From: Plumapathes pennacea | Lineage: Eukaryota > Cnidaria > Anthozoa > Antipatharia > Myriopathidae | NCBI GenBank assembly: GCA_964036295.1 | Contig: OZ038466.1 | Span: 16,774,001 to 16,838,000, forward strand | Direction of reading: 5' to 3' | DNA: 64,000 nucleotides | Shown here: positions 28,890 through 38,833 of the stretch, piece by piece | Numbering within the stretch: the stretch's first letter is position 1 | How the letters are laid out: each line of letters opens with the position of its first letter | Notes under the pieces: generated by a model | Told to the model about the DNA's origin: nothing | The model's database searches: none | The model's input: only the letters and a program-made list of their open reading frames with translations | Translations under genes and position numbers: made by a program

Positions 28890-29155
28890 ACCTCAGACCC
28901 CTCGGGGGAATGGGGACCAGCAACCTTAAGCCCCTTGGGGGAATGGGGACCAGCAACCTCAGACCCTTGGGGGAATGGGGACCAGCAACCTCAGGCTCCT
29001 TGGGAGAATGGGGACCAGCAACCTCAGACCCTTGGGGGAATGGGGACCAGCAACCTCAGGCTCCTTGGGAGAATGGGGACCAGCAACCTCAGACCCTTTG
29101 GGGAATGGGGACCAGCAACTTCAGACCCTTGGGGGAATGGGGACCAGAAACCTCA
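28890..29155 (+). repeat. Minisatellite, 32/33-bp unit, about 8 copies
   Basis: The anchor AATGGGGACCAGCAACCT recurs at 28909, 28942, 28974, 29007, 29039, 29072, 29104 and 29136, spacing 33, 32, 33, 32, 33, 32, 32. Units alternate between a CAGACCCTTGGGGG type and a CAGGCTCCTTGGGAG type, giving a 65-bp higher-order unit in the middle. All three + frames are open across it, which is a by-product of the repeat and not coding evidence. Confidence 0.9.
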
Positions 29156-29303
29156 GAACTGTCAACGAGATGTTCTCGACATTAACGGATATAGTGAAAT
29201 ACTATCTGACAATGGCATTCACTAATATAGAGAAAATTAATCCCATTCCGCGCGTAACCTGGTAACTACCCTCCAGCAAAGAAAATGGCGTCTACAACGG
29301 GAT

Positions 29304-29517
29304 GCGAATTGCGTAAGGATGGTTACCCCCTCCCGCAGTCTGACTATATTATATCAGCGGTTGCCCCACTGTATTAATAACTAACCAACCTTAAAGCAGC
29401 GGTAATTTTTGCGCTGTTATGGTTTCTTTCTATTTGCCGTTTTCTGTGTTCGTGTTAGGTAGCATTGCTCCAAAATGTAAATAAAAAAGGATGATCTGTG
29501 AATGACTCGTTACCAGC
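29304..29517 (+). repeat. 215-bp direct repeat flanking the minisatellite, right copy
   Basis: It matches 28656-28874 with scattered substitutions, and both copies end at the same GACTCGTTACCAGC. The minisatellite and about 150 bp of unique sequence lie between the copies. Confidence 0.85.
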
Positions 29518-29569
29518 GAAACCCCTTGCCACCCTTGACAACAAAAGAGCTAGTTAGCCGTTAAAGGCT

Positions 29570-29940
29570 CTGCCCCCCCCCCCCCCTCCCCCCTCCAAAC
29601 CTCTTCTCGGGGGAGGGGGGAGGGGGTGAAAACCTTCATAGTTTTGAGTCGGAGTGTTCTCAAAACCCTTGCCCTACTTCAAACTAAAACTGTAAGATTT
29701 TTCGACCCTATTTAAAAAAAAATTATTTGAGATTTTTCGACCCTTTTCAGACTCTGTGTACCAAAAAATTTTACCCTATTTCTGCAACCAAATATCAAAA
29801 TATGCAAAATCTACTATTTCAGACCAAAAAGGCAAAATTGATCCCCTTTTGCAGCCTCAAAAATGTTAAAAAGACGATACTGCCTTTGAGGCGGCGCACT
29901 GAGTATTGATGGGACCCTCCCCTCCCCCCTCCGGGATATT
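29570..29940. repeat. C/G-rich dispersed repeat with 'TTTTCGACCC' tracts
   Basis: C runs and G runs bracket a palindromic GGGGGAGG core, then come repeated AGATTTTTCGACCCTATTT-like motifs. It resembles, in inverted sense, the 'AATAGGGT' repeats at 57461-57690 and 62248-62450. Confidence 0.5.
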
Positions 29941-30151
29941 TTTCTCTGATTCACGTCGATTTTAGTTACATTTTATACTAAATTTACACGAAGCGCTAAT
30001 TTTCTCTAAAAGAGTATTGTATGCACGTTTCAAATAAAACGCTTTAGGAACTTAGATATTTTATACTTTACGTCTTTCTTCGTACACGCTATTTCACTCC
30101 AATGTGACGTTTATTTATCACTGCACTTCTGTCAGTCAGTTATTATTGTTG

Positions 30152-30223
30152 AGGGGCGACCGCTGACATAATATAATCAGACTGAGGGAGGGGGTAACTA
30201 TCCTTACGTGGGAATTCGCTTCC
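30152..30223 (-). repeat. Inverted fragment of the 215-bp repeat
   Basis: The reverse complement of this segment reads GGAAGCGAATTCCCACGTAAGGATAG and continues as in 28653-28722 with few differences, so a third partial copy lies in opposite orientation. Confidence 0.75.
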
Positions 30224-30343
30224 CGGACAACCTCGTTCCCAGGGCCATCCGCGGCAGAATTCCCGGATCGCTTCCGCCTTGGCCCAGATTTTCGTGGACA
30301 GGAATGGTAGAGAAAAGCCTGGACACTGGTAACAGCGTCAAAC

Positions 30344-30508
30344 ATGGCGGATGGAAGACGCGAGTATTTGTGTGAAGAACATTGTAGTTTGCCGCTGCGG
30401 ATCCTTGGTTGGAGGAGAGGTGTAGAAACTGCCAGCAATTCCATCTATTTAGGAATAAAAATCGGATGGAACATCTGCGATTTGTCTTCGACTTTGAGTG
30501 GAAAACGG
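30344..30508 (+). CDS. Possible first coding exon (uncharacterised)
   Basis: An ATG in good context (AACATGGCGG) opens a 54-residue frame beginning MADGRREYLCEEHCSLPLR and ending at CGG-TAA, where CG|GTAATT could be a splice donor at 30508. The stretch is unusually CpG-rich for this window, as at a promoter or first exon. I could not find a downstream exon that keeps frame: a plausible exon at 30604-30669 (AGEQLIARDE, donor GTATGT) is in the wrong phase for this donor. Both may belong to one gene with a junction I have not found, or to none. No family is recognised. Confidence 0.25.
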
Positions 30509-30696
30509 TAATTTATTAAACACCACGTCTGCCATTACTGAGCTCTCTGTAAACTTTTATTTCGTACTTTAATCTTTTTATTTGAATGCACAATGTTAGA
30601 TAGGCTGGTGAACAGCTAATTGCACGAGATGAAACATCTTTGACTTCCATGCACGCAGAGGAAAATCAGGTATGTCGACATTTTGTGTTGGGCATG

Positions 30697-31398
30697 CAGG
30701 GCTGTCATTAATTTTTGGAGTAGAAGGCTAATAAAGTAAATTGTAAGCAGCTGATGTGGAACGTCGAGCCGAAGGCGAGACCTGCTAGGGGGGTTTGGGG
30801 ACATGCTCCCCCAGAAAATTTTGAAATTTAGAGGCTCAGAAATACTGTTTTCAGCGTTCCCCAAGAGGTATTTAGCTCCAAAAGACAATCAGAATTAATA
30901 TTGCAAAATACCCAAGTTTAAGAACGTTTGTGTTCATTATCAGTACTACTGTACTTCTATTCCAAGTATCATTATATCTGATAAAGAGAATTATACAAAA
31001 GTGCATCACAAGGTGTCTGCATACTGCTGCAGTTCCAAGAAGCTTCTGGAATTGCTCATCAGTGTCTGCTTTGGCTTTTTCGGCACAGATGCCATGACAC
31101 TTTGGCACATTATGCCTGGAAACTAATGATTGAAAATGTCCCAGGTGTCCAACGAGGCTTGAATGATCGCACACAGGATCGGTTCGTGTGTCTAACAGTT
31201 TAAAGTAATTGCATTGTCTTTGATGTACAGCTGTGGAAAGCTGTGGAAAGGATGGTTTACAAATATTTTTGATAGCATTCTAAGTAAATGCAATCATTGT
31301 TCTTGACATCAGTGGTAAAATGAGATAAAAGTAGCCAGCTGGAGATTGGTAAGTAGCTGACAGTTTTGGCTGGCTACTGGCCCTTAATGACAGCCCTG
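30697..31398. mobile_element. Non-autonomous DNA transposon, 702 bp, 6-bp TSD GGCATG
   Basis: The ends CAGGGCTGTCATTAA and TTAATGACAGCCCTG are perfect inverted repeats, immediately flanked on both sides by GGCATG (30691-30696 and 31399-31404). The terminal inverted repeat continues imperfectly inward. A minus-strand frame of about 100 codons inside (HNVPKCHGICAEKAKADTDE) may be a remnant of a captured or transposon gene, but I recognise no transposase motif. Confidence 0.8.
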
Positions 31399-32124
31399 GG
31401 CATGATGAAGTTGTCTCAGTATTGCAAAAGGCTTCCTTTCACAGCCATGCAACGGGTGCTTTTTCAAACATTTTGAGGAATTTTCCTCGGGTCATTCTAG
31501 TGCTAGGGTGGCACAGTTTCTGACCTTTAAATTTTTCCAACTGATAGCATATGATATTGAGTGGATTAGGGTGCTGAAATTTTGACAGCAGCAAGGAAAT
31601 AAACACTGAAAGAAGCAAGTCTCAGCTAAATTATTTGGCTACATTTTTAGTTTAATTAGTTACCAACTAAAATTCAGCTCCCATACATTTCCCCACAATG
31701 GATAATATGCTAATTACCATGGGCCGGGCCACCTGTGGTTCACTTACTGGAGAACTCAGTTTCGCAAACTTGTATCATATTCTGTATGTACTGTTCACAT
31801 TCAAGTGCTTCTGTTGTGGTACTGTTTTTGTAATAATTACATGTACATAACTACTGCATAATATTTATGCCATGAAATATTCTAAAGATAATTATTATCT
31901 TTCCTCGCAGATGAGCAATTTTTCAACGGTTTTGACCACATGAAACTTGCATAATATTTCTTAAATCATTGATTATGGACAAGGCTATCAGCCAATTGGG
32001 GAATAGTATTAGGTCACATGTATGAACCTTGATACCTGATCCAAATCACTAGTGGTTTTGCAACAATTAGCAACAATGATGCCATAACCCACCTCAGATA
32101 TTTGCGAGTCCTCTACATTACCTA

Positions 32125-32460
32125 AATTCAAATCAAATCTGAAAACGTATCTCCTCTCCCTTTCCTAATGTCTATTCTTAATATGCACTTTTCACTATTT
32201 ACTCGTTTTATATGTTATAGCTTACCTATGTATTCTTGCCCATTGCACTGAACCTTATTTTGTTTGTACGTTGCACCCTGCACTTTCCATAAAACTGTAA
32301 ATTATTCTTGTCAAGAGGGAGCCCAATGTCTATAAGCCTGGTGGTTTCTTTTGGGCTCCCTCGCCACATGCTCTATTTTCATTTAGTTATTCACAACCTG
32401 TAATTTATCAAGAATAACTCAATTTTGTGGCAATCAAATAAACTGAACTGAAACTGAAAC
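32125..32460 (+). mobile_element. LINE-type retrotransposon, 3' end only
   Basis: The frame KFKSNLKTYLLSLS followed by TAA near 32125-32170 matches the usual end of LINE reverse-transcriptase ORFs (FK..LKTYL pattern, family knowledge). About 285 bp of untranslated sequence follows, with mirrored GGGAGCCCA/TGGGCTCCC boxes, ending in a tail of short CTGAA-type repeats (AACTGAACTGAAACTGAAAC). This is a typical 5'-truncated insertion. Confidence 0.6.
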
Positions 32461-33412
32461 CCACTAGACATCAGACTTGCAGCCTTCTTTTATTATATTA
32501 CATGTAGTACATTGTTGGGAAATATATTTGAGATATATTTCTCATCTCGTTTGTCTTTTTTCATTATTGTGTAATACTTGTCTACAATTTTCCATCAAAA
32601 TAAAATAATATTGATAAGATAATAAATACAGTTTCTAGGGCAGATCCAGGGTTTTGTAAAAAGAGAGATTTGAGCAGGGGCTTGCAGATCCCTGAAGTGA
32701 CATTTCCTTGATTTAGTTCATCTGTTTTAGGTTATACAAAAAATGTATGCTTCCCAATTTTTTTTCTGCAAGTTTTCATTGTGTAATAAATTACCTGGAG
32801 TGTTTCCAGGCAGTGCAACTTCTAAAATTCGGAAACTATGTAATTTGCATCACATTTCAGCAAGGACAGTTACAGAACAGGTTGTAAAGTTTTTAAATAA
32901 GTTAACTTTCTACTCAGATATTTATCAGTTTTTGTTTTATGACAGAACAGTGCTCAAGACAGGTGTGTTTTTGTTTACTTATGGAGTTAAATTAAGCTAA
33001 TTTCCATTCAGGTGCTGATTTATGCAACAAATTTTGACCCATTTGCAAAAAAAAAACTTTCCATCATAAAGTACATCTTTTAGGCTTTTTTAAACAGGTA
33101 CTGTATGTCTTTACTTGTTCCTGAAGATATTCATTGATATTCCTGGAAAAAGTTACATTTTTTCACTTCTTTTGCCGTGAGTAGCTATAAATGCTGGATT
33201 AGGTCTAAACTTTGCTCTTATCTTTCTTCCTTGCTATTCAAGCCGCTATATAACAAACTTTTAAATTAGTATTTGATCGAAATTCTGCAGGTTGTTAGCT
33301 AAAAGTTTGGTTATCCCTGGTGAGTTACTAATCAAACTCTGAGTTACTGAGTAACCATGTTTCCAAGCAGATAGTTGAGTTAAAGCGTATTTTCGGCCTT
33401 TTCATAGCTGAG

Positions 33413-33946
33413 TTACTCGTAGTAAATGGCGAAAACAACAGCCTGAGCGAAGAGTGAAGTGTTCTCAAAATGCGCAGAGGCAAATTTATCGAAGGTTTCG
33501 CTCCAAATACATCGACTGCTGACTTCAATCCCTTGTTTCCTATTTTCTCCCAGATGGGCTAACACGACCAACTTGTAGCGTGATGTACCTAGCTGTTTGA
33601 CTTTGTCTTTGATGTCCTGTGAAATGCTCTCACAAGTTTGTTTAGATTTCACGAAATCGTACAACTGGTCCTTCAAGTGCTTTTTCAAAACCTCCTTGAT
33701 TATGTCTTCCAGCTGTGCAACAGATAGCCTTTTCTCTGGGTACACTTTGTAAGTGTTTTCGTAAAACACCCGGTTGCTTGAGGAAGTCTGAACATCGTTC
33801 TGATCTCCATCTGCAGACAAATCACTCGAACTGTTCCCAGAGTGCCCTCTAAACAAACTTCCATCTTGTCGCGAACTGACGCTCAAAAAATTCAACTTTC
33901 CCTTGAGTTGAAGGTTGCGGTTTTTAGGAGGAGTCATGTTGGTCAT
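33413..33946 (-). CDS. Tctex1-domain dynein light chain, DYNLT5/TCTEX1D1-like (copy A)
   Basis: A single exon on the minus strand encodes 177 residues from the ATG at 33946, chosen because MTNMTPPKNRN starts the usual Ser/Lys-rich leader. An upstream in-frame ATG at 34054 would add 36 hydrophobic residues unlike the paralogues. The N-terminal 70 residues are low-complexity, and about 80-177 form a whole Tctex1 domain: RYKLVVLAHLGENRKQGIEV, SRCIWSETFDKFAS, then FENTSLFAQAVVFAIYYE to the end, the standard C-terminus. Tctex-type light chains dimerise and bind dynein intermediate chains or ciliary/flagellar cargo (family knowledge). This copy is divergent from copy B across a 2.0-kb gap, so the two may share a promoter region. 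No introns interrupt the coding part. Confidence 0.88.
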   Translation of the reverse strand: MTNMTPPKNRNLQLKGKLNFLSVSSRQDGSLFRGHSGNSSSDLSADGDQNDVQTSSSNRVFYENTYKVYPEKRLSVAQLEDIIKEVLKKHLKDQLYDFVKSKQTCESISQDIKDKVKQLGTSRYKLVVLAHLGENRKQGIEVSSRCIWSETFDKFASAHFENTSLFAQAVVFAIYYE

Positions 33947-35988
33947 TGTGGACTGAAAGGGTTCATCTGTCTCCAGCCAAACTATTATTCTTTCTCGTAT
34001 GTGAAGCACTAAAACTTTGAACAACAAATAACGAGTAATTACGGTTCTTAACATACTTTGCTCTTTAGCACTTTTAATTCCCTCGGGGGAACTGTCAGCT
34101 CCAGCTCTCAAATTAGGCTTTGTTTTTACTAATGAGAACTGGCTGGTTTGTGATAAGAACAAAAGATCATACTGTAGTTAGCGTTAGCACAGTTAGTACT
34201 TCTTTTTGCAACCCATTTTATAAAGAAGAACTTCACTCTTGAAGAAATTAAACCTTACTGATAAAATCAAGGACCCGTATGGAGGTTAGATGGAACCTCA
34301 AAACCACGTGGTCATATGACACGGTCGCTGAACCTTTTTTATTATCCAAGTTGAAAACCACGAAGGAACATGTATCCAGAAATGTTATCCACACCCCGGC
34401 ACTTCGACAGGACTTGGCTGTGAGAAGTTCTGTGCTGTACTTTTCATTCCTTATATATTTATTTCTGTTCTGTATGTATCAAATGTGTGTGAGTTTGTGT
34501 GTCCGCACGCTTATGTCACGCGGCCGTGGTAGTATGCACACTTTTTTAGTCCACAAGTGTGTACCAGGCGTTTTCAGTTATGAGAGTGTCTTAGAGAAAG
34601 AAAATTTTATGTACGCCAGACCGTTTGATAAACTTGGAGAGGTACAGGAACACAACTCTATCAGCCCCCAGGATGGTTCTAAATATAGACAGCTTTTTCT
34701 CAGGTTTCTTTTTCATGCAAAGAAATCAAATCAAATATGCGAAGCTATCGCACCGCACTACAAAGTCAGGAGATTATGTTTTAACCAGTTTCCATGGTGA
34801 CAATAGCATCGAAAGCTTTAAACCGCCTCCCACTAATTTATTATCACATTATTCCATTGGCAACGACCTTAATTGACTGGGTGGGCGGTATCGAATTGGT
34901 GTTAATTGAAGGTAGTTCTATTCCACAGCAGAGGTAATTAGGCAGTACTGATGATTAGTGTGCATAAAAATTATACGGGATCAAATACTCTTTTTGTCCT
35001 TGCATTTTACTAAAGCCTCGGCCGTTCATAGTTTCATTGCTGTGTAAGTAATTGTCAGTAGTTGGCTATTAACAACGGAGAAAATGTCGTTGTATAACAA
35101 ACTGCCCAACTGAAATTGCTGTTTGCCCTGCTCCTACTGATTTCGTTGGTAAAGTCACTTTAAAACAAAGCCCCTGAATTCATTATCACAACACGAGGTG
35201 GAAACCCAATTCGACATTCTTTTCAATAAAACTGATTAGAAGGTACGTGAATCTGACAATATGCGAACTTTAAAGGCCCGGGAGGCAGATTATTAAGCGC
35301 TTTAAATCTCACACAGGAATGCCTATGTGTTTTCTTGGAGCAGGAAGACTAATTATTCAAAAAGAGCTTATGTCCTTCCAATGTCAACACACGGCATCGC
35401 ACCGGGCTCTGTATTTGTTTTATCCAAAAAGGAAAAATTTCGACTGTCACTGTAATCTGCATATCATTAGGACAAGAAGTTCGCATTTCAATCGTCAAAG
35501 AAGCGATCTGAAGAACTTTTTTGAAACCATAGTTAAGTCCGTCACTGAACTAAAGATTTTGTGAAACGGATTTGTAAAGAACATTTTGTTTTCTTCCTAC
35601 CCTGAAAAGAGTCGGAGATCAGTTGGCTGCAGTGTCCAGTCGAGAGTTGAAGCATCGCCAAGGCAACCGGCCCAACAGTGTAAATTGGTTTGATCTTGGC
35701 ATATACAAGTTGATCTTGAACCACTGCGAGAAGCGTAGAGTCACAAGCGAATGGAACCTTAATTGCACGAGTGAGCAAGCCGCCGAGAAAAGATAATAAC
35801 CTTCATCACAGTTCTCTCGTGGATTGTCAACAAAAGATTATACCAGATTGGATGAACAAGGAATTACAGATCCTTGGCTGTTTTAGAGACGTCAACATTA
35901 AAGGCGACTGGAACTTATTTTGGGAAAAAGGGAAAACTGTCCGAGATTCGCTGCAGTTGCCTGTGATTTTAAGATTAGGACGCGAAAT
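33947..35988. other. Divergent intergenic region between Tctex1 copies A and B
   Basis: This 2-kb region probably holds both promoters. The ORFs at 34279 and 34625 overlap each other and carry no family motif, so I do not call them. No TATA box or repeat stands out. Confidence 0.5.
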
Positions 35989-36576
35989 ATGGAACAACGG
36001 CCAGTTGCACTCTCCATAACTTCGGTTGACGGGGAAAGAAGGAGAACCTCTTCAAATGCTTCCCAGTCAGGTCACCCCATCACGTCACTTGGTCAACGGA
36101 AGCCTTCGCACGGAAATCCATATTTCCAAGCGGGCCATCGCAAAAGCTCGGTTTCGCCAAGATCCGAACTGGTGGACACCGCAGCGTCTGGGGGCAGACT
36201 TCCAGTCCAAGGCAACGCACAGCCATCCTACCGAATGGGACCACATCCGGACAAGCAATTCCGACCAAACGTGGCGAAGAAGATCATGGATGAAGTATTA
36301 GAGGAAGCTTTGGAGCCGCTCAGTTGTTATGACCCCGTCAAATGCCGCGCGCTCACCACCCAAGTGTGCGAGGACATCAAGCAGAAAGTTAAGTGGATGA
36401 ATTTTGAGCGCTGCAAGTTGATCTGCTTGGTTTACTTTGGTTCCCTCAACGGTCAGGGTCTACGAGTCGCTAGCCAGTGTCTTTGGGATCACAAGGTGGA
36501 CAGCTTTGCTTCAACGACGTGTACAAAAGCAGATATCTTTGCTACAGCGTTACTGTTCGGAGTTTATAAAGAGTGA
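35989..36576 (+). CDS. Tctex1-domain dynein light chain (copy B)
   Basis: A single exon of 195 residues starts at the ATG at 35989 (MEQRPVALSI); the open frame extends upstream without another ATG. The first 90 residues are disordered, with ERRRTSSNAS and RKSSVSPRSE, Arg-Ser clusters like those in the other copies. The Tctex1 domain (about 95-195) has CKLICLVYFGSLNGQGLRVA, SQCLWDHKVDSFAS and a C-terminus ALLFGVYKE matching the family length exactly. It is head-to-head with copy A. ATTAAA at 36776-36781 may be the poly(A) signal. It is most like copies A, E and F by its (R/Q)C(I/L)W core. Cilium or cytoplasmic dynein attachment is inferred from the family only. Confidence 0.88.
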   Translation: MEQRPVALSITSVDGERRRTSSNASQSGHPITSLGQRKPSHGNPYFQAGHRKSSVSPRSELVDTAASGGRLPVQGNAQPSYRMGPHPDKQFRPNVAKKIMDEVLEEALEPLSCYDPVKCRALTTQVCEDIKQKVKWMNFERCKLICLVYFGSLNGQGLRVASQCLWDHKVDSFASTTCTKADIFATALLFGVYKE

Positions 36577-36925
36577 TTGAGTTGAAGCGCATTTCATCTC
36601 AAACAAACAATTTTGGAGCTGACCCTTAGGCTGGCAGTGGCATATATGTAATATATATATATATATTATTAGATGAAAATTTTTAATTTAGTACCTAGAC
36701 TTTTTATTATTAGTATATTTTTGTATGTTTTCAGGACTATAAAATGATTTCATATATTTTATTTCAAAGACTAACATTAAATTTATTTACAAGCATTGTG
36801 CGACACCATACTGTTTTTTAATTTTGTCTTTCTTTCTGTTGTTCACCGGGCAACTTCCCCGCATCGCGGTGTCTTCTGGGAGTCTACGTAATTTATAATT
36901 TGAATCATGTCAACTCTTGCAATGA

Positions 36926-37330
36926 AAACAAGCATGTCAAAGTGTTCACTTGGCGAACCTAGCATACTGTATACCTAGTCATCCGGATTCGAACAGCATT
37001 GATGATAATGAATCAAAAAGACAAGTACGAAAACTGGAAAACTACAAAGCAATGCAACAGTCTCAGTTCGTATTCAAAGAGAATAAGCACGAGCAAGACA
37101 TATGCGTGAGACGGGTCCGTCTTGAGCAAAGACGGGCAGCAGAAAGCCGTGAAAGGCGACAGCAAAGATCAGAAATTGCCACCAAAAATATAGACGGAAA
37201 GCATCATAAGCGCAAGCATGTCCGAGGAACAACCCTGGAAAGAGAACATGAAAGTCTCTGGAATTCAAGATTAGAGGACGTCTGCAAATGTCGTATCCCA
37301 GATAGTATGCCAGGGCGATTCCGAATATAG
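36926..37330 (+). CDS. Uncharacterised basic, coiled-coil-like ORF (possible terminal exon)
   Basis: An open frame of about 130 codons ends at TAG 37328-37330. It is rich in Lys, Arg, Glu and Gln (SKRQVRKLENYKAMQQSQF, RLEQRRAAESRERRQQRSE, HHKRKHVRG), a composition typical of coiled-coil or nucleic-acid-associated proteins and unlike random AT-rich translations nearby. It has no good upstream ATG: the frame is closed by TGA at 36923-36925, and the nearby ATGs at 36922 and 36934 are in another frame that soon stops. It could be a last exon, a frameshifted pseudogene or chance. It lies 350 bp after copy B. I recognise no family. Confidence 0.3.
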   Translation, partial: KQACQSVHLANLAYCIPSHPDSNSIDDNESKRQVRKLENYKAMQQSQFVFKENKHEQDICVRRVRLEQRRAAESRERRQQRSEIATKNIDGKHHKRKHVRGTTLEREHESLWNSRLEDVCKCRIPDSMPGRFRI

Positions 37331-38763
37331 ACGGACATTTTGACAAGAGTTCCAACCTTGATAAACCCGAGTGTGGGTAACTAGGCTCAGTGTTGTGACT
37401 CTCTAGTGAAACCTCATACTACAATGAACAGCCAGGTTTCGAACTCATGTTCAGATTAGTGTTTAGATTTTGTTAGATTTTGGTTAGGTTTTGTTAGGCC
37501 GAGTATGTAACAAGGTCCCAGTCAGTGTTGTGACTCTTGACTTTCGAGCTTTGTTTGTTTTACAACATATCTTAAGAGAACAAATGTACGGTGTTGTGCT
37601 TTGAAATAGCAGTAGCTGCTGAAATTAAGGTTAATTTTTCCCATTTCCTTCTGCTCGCAGTTACAGATCTGGTAGGACAGTCTTTTTTCTTCTTCATTTT
37701 TTTTCTTAATTAATTTATTTTTTTTACCGTTATTATTGTTCTTATTACTAGAGACTCTCAAGGAGAAGTGAAGCGTTGCCTTTCCCCGAATAAGACCGTC
37801 GATTAGCTAAGTCCATAGCGCATTTGTGGAATCATGTTGGGATGAACAGTTTTTTAAAAAACATGTAGATCAGGCCTCGGTTTTTCAAAGCACGATTAAC
37901 CTAATCCTGGATTAGGCCTAAACTTTCTTGTCATTTATAAGCCTGAAAATGTGAAGGTTTTGTCCATAACGACTTCCTTGATACTGGAACAAGGTTTTAA
38001 ATCCATCTTCGAACAAAACCCTGCAGTTTATTAGCAGAGAAGTCGATAGAAAAATTTCGTTAATCCTGGATTAGCTCAATCGGCTTTTGAACAACCGGGC
38101 ACAGGGCAATAACAACTTGCAACTAATTTCAAATGAACTTAATTTGAACAACTATTGTGAGGTCTTATAACAAAATTTTCATAATATAACTTATCTGTAG
38201 TTGACTTTGTACGGAAAAGGATATTTGCATGTGTATGAAACGTAATGTTGTTGAGATTAACATTACAATATTTGAAGTGCTTAACGTGAAAATTGGTGAA
38301 TGTGTTCGTAGTTATACGTCAGTCAGTTGGCCACTGGAAATGGAAATGTCCGCGTACGAGAATGTGTAAATTGTGTAAATAGGGAGTTTGAGTGGGAGTT
38401 CAAACGGGGTTTCGTGAAGGCGTCCGTAAGTAGAGCGGACAGCTTAGAGTGTCCGCCCAGAGACCATTGACTGTACTTCTTCGATCGGGGAGATCATAAC
38501 GTTACGTGTCGGCGTCTAATAGACCCCCTTCACGGATTTGAATGCATGATGGGTAATCAGGACAAATAAACTGCATATACATTCGTTTTTCTGATCGGTT
38601 GAACTTTGGAGCACTCCAAGTTGTCATTTGCGAGCTTTCAGTGGTTCTAGATTGTGAGCGATTTCGCTATCAGTTGTCGCATGGCGTGATCGGCATCCGG
38701 ACAAACCTCCGACAATCGACTCACAGATCAAGATTAGTGTTGCTGTCTCCTTCGTCGGCAGCA

Positions 38764-38764
<1 letters not shown>

Positions 38765-38833
<69 letters not shown>
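38765..38833 (+). repeat. (TTA)n microsatellite, about 23 units
   Basis: Uninterrupted TTA repeats run into an AGT-rich degenerate stretch to about 38885. ORFs of poly-Asn or poly-Ile across it are artefacts. Confidence 0.95.

Larger units (their letters stand above)
28086..33412. other. Repeat-rich gap between the GH10 gene and the Tctex1 array
   Basis: I support no complete gene here. In order it holds a direct repeat copy, a 32/33-bp minisatellite, the second direct repeat copy, a C/G-rich dispersed repeat near 29570-29940, an inverted fragment of the direct repeat at 30152-30223, a possible first exon at 30344, a 0.7-kb DNA transposon at 30697-31398 and a LINE tail at 32125-32460. The stretch 32460-33412 is AT-rich with nothing recognisable. 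Confidence 0.6.

Noticed and set aside
28890..29155. Regular repeats resembling a CRISPR array
   Set aside because: The whole unit is repeated with no unique spacers, and the genome is eukaryotic. This is a minisatellite.
28859..29265. Three overlapping + strand ORFs of about 100 codons with WGPATSDPWGN-type repeats
   Set aside because: They are translations of the minisatellite in all three frames. The 32/33-bp alternation shifts frame at each unit, so no single repeat protein is encoded.
34279..34800. 173-codon + strand ORF between copies A and B
   Set aside because: No motif or domain, starts with random hydrophobic stretches, overlaps another ORF in a different frame and has no homologue I recognise. 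Probably chance.
37074..37355. Minus-strand ORF opposite the basic ORF
   Set aside because: Hydrophobic translation of the complement of a Lys/Arg/Glu-rich frame, without a signal or domain.
37425..37460. GGTTTCGAACTC, similar to a tRNA B box
   Set aside because: No matching A box, no acceptor or anticodon stems could be drawn around it.
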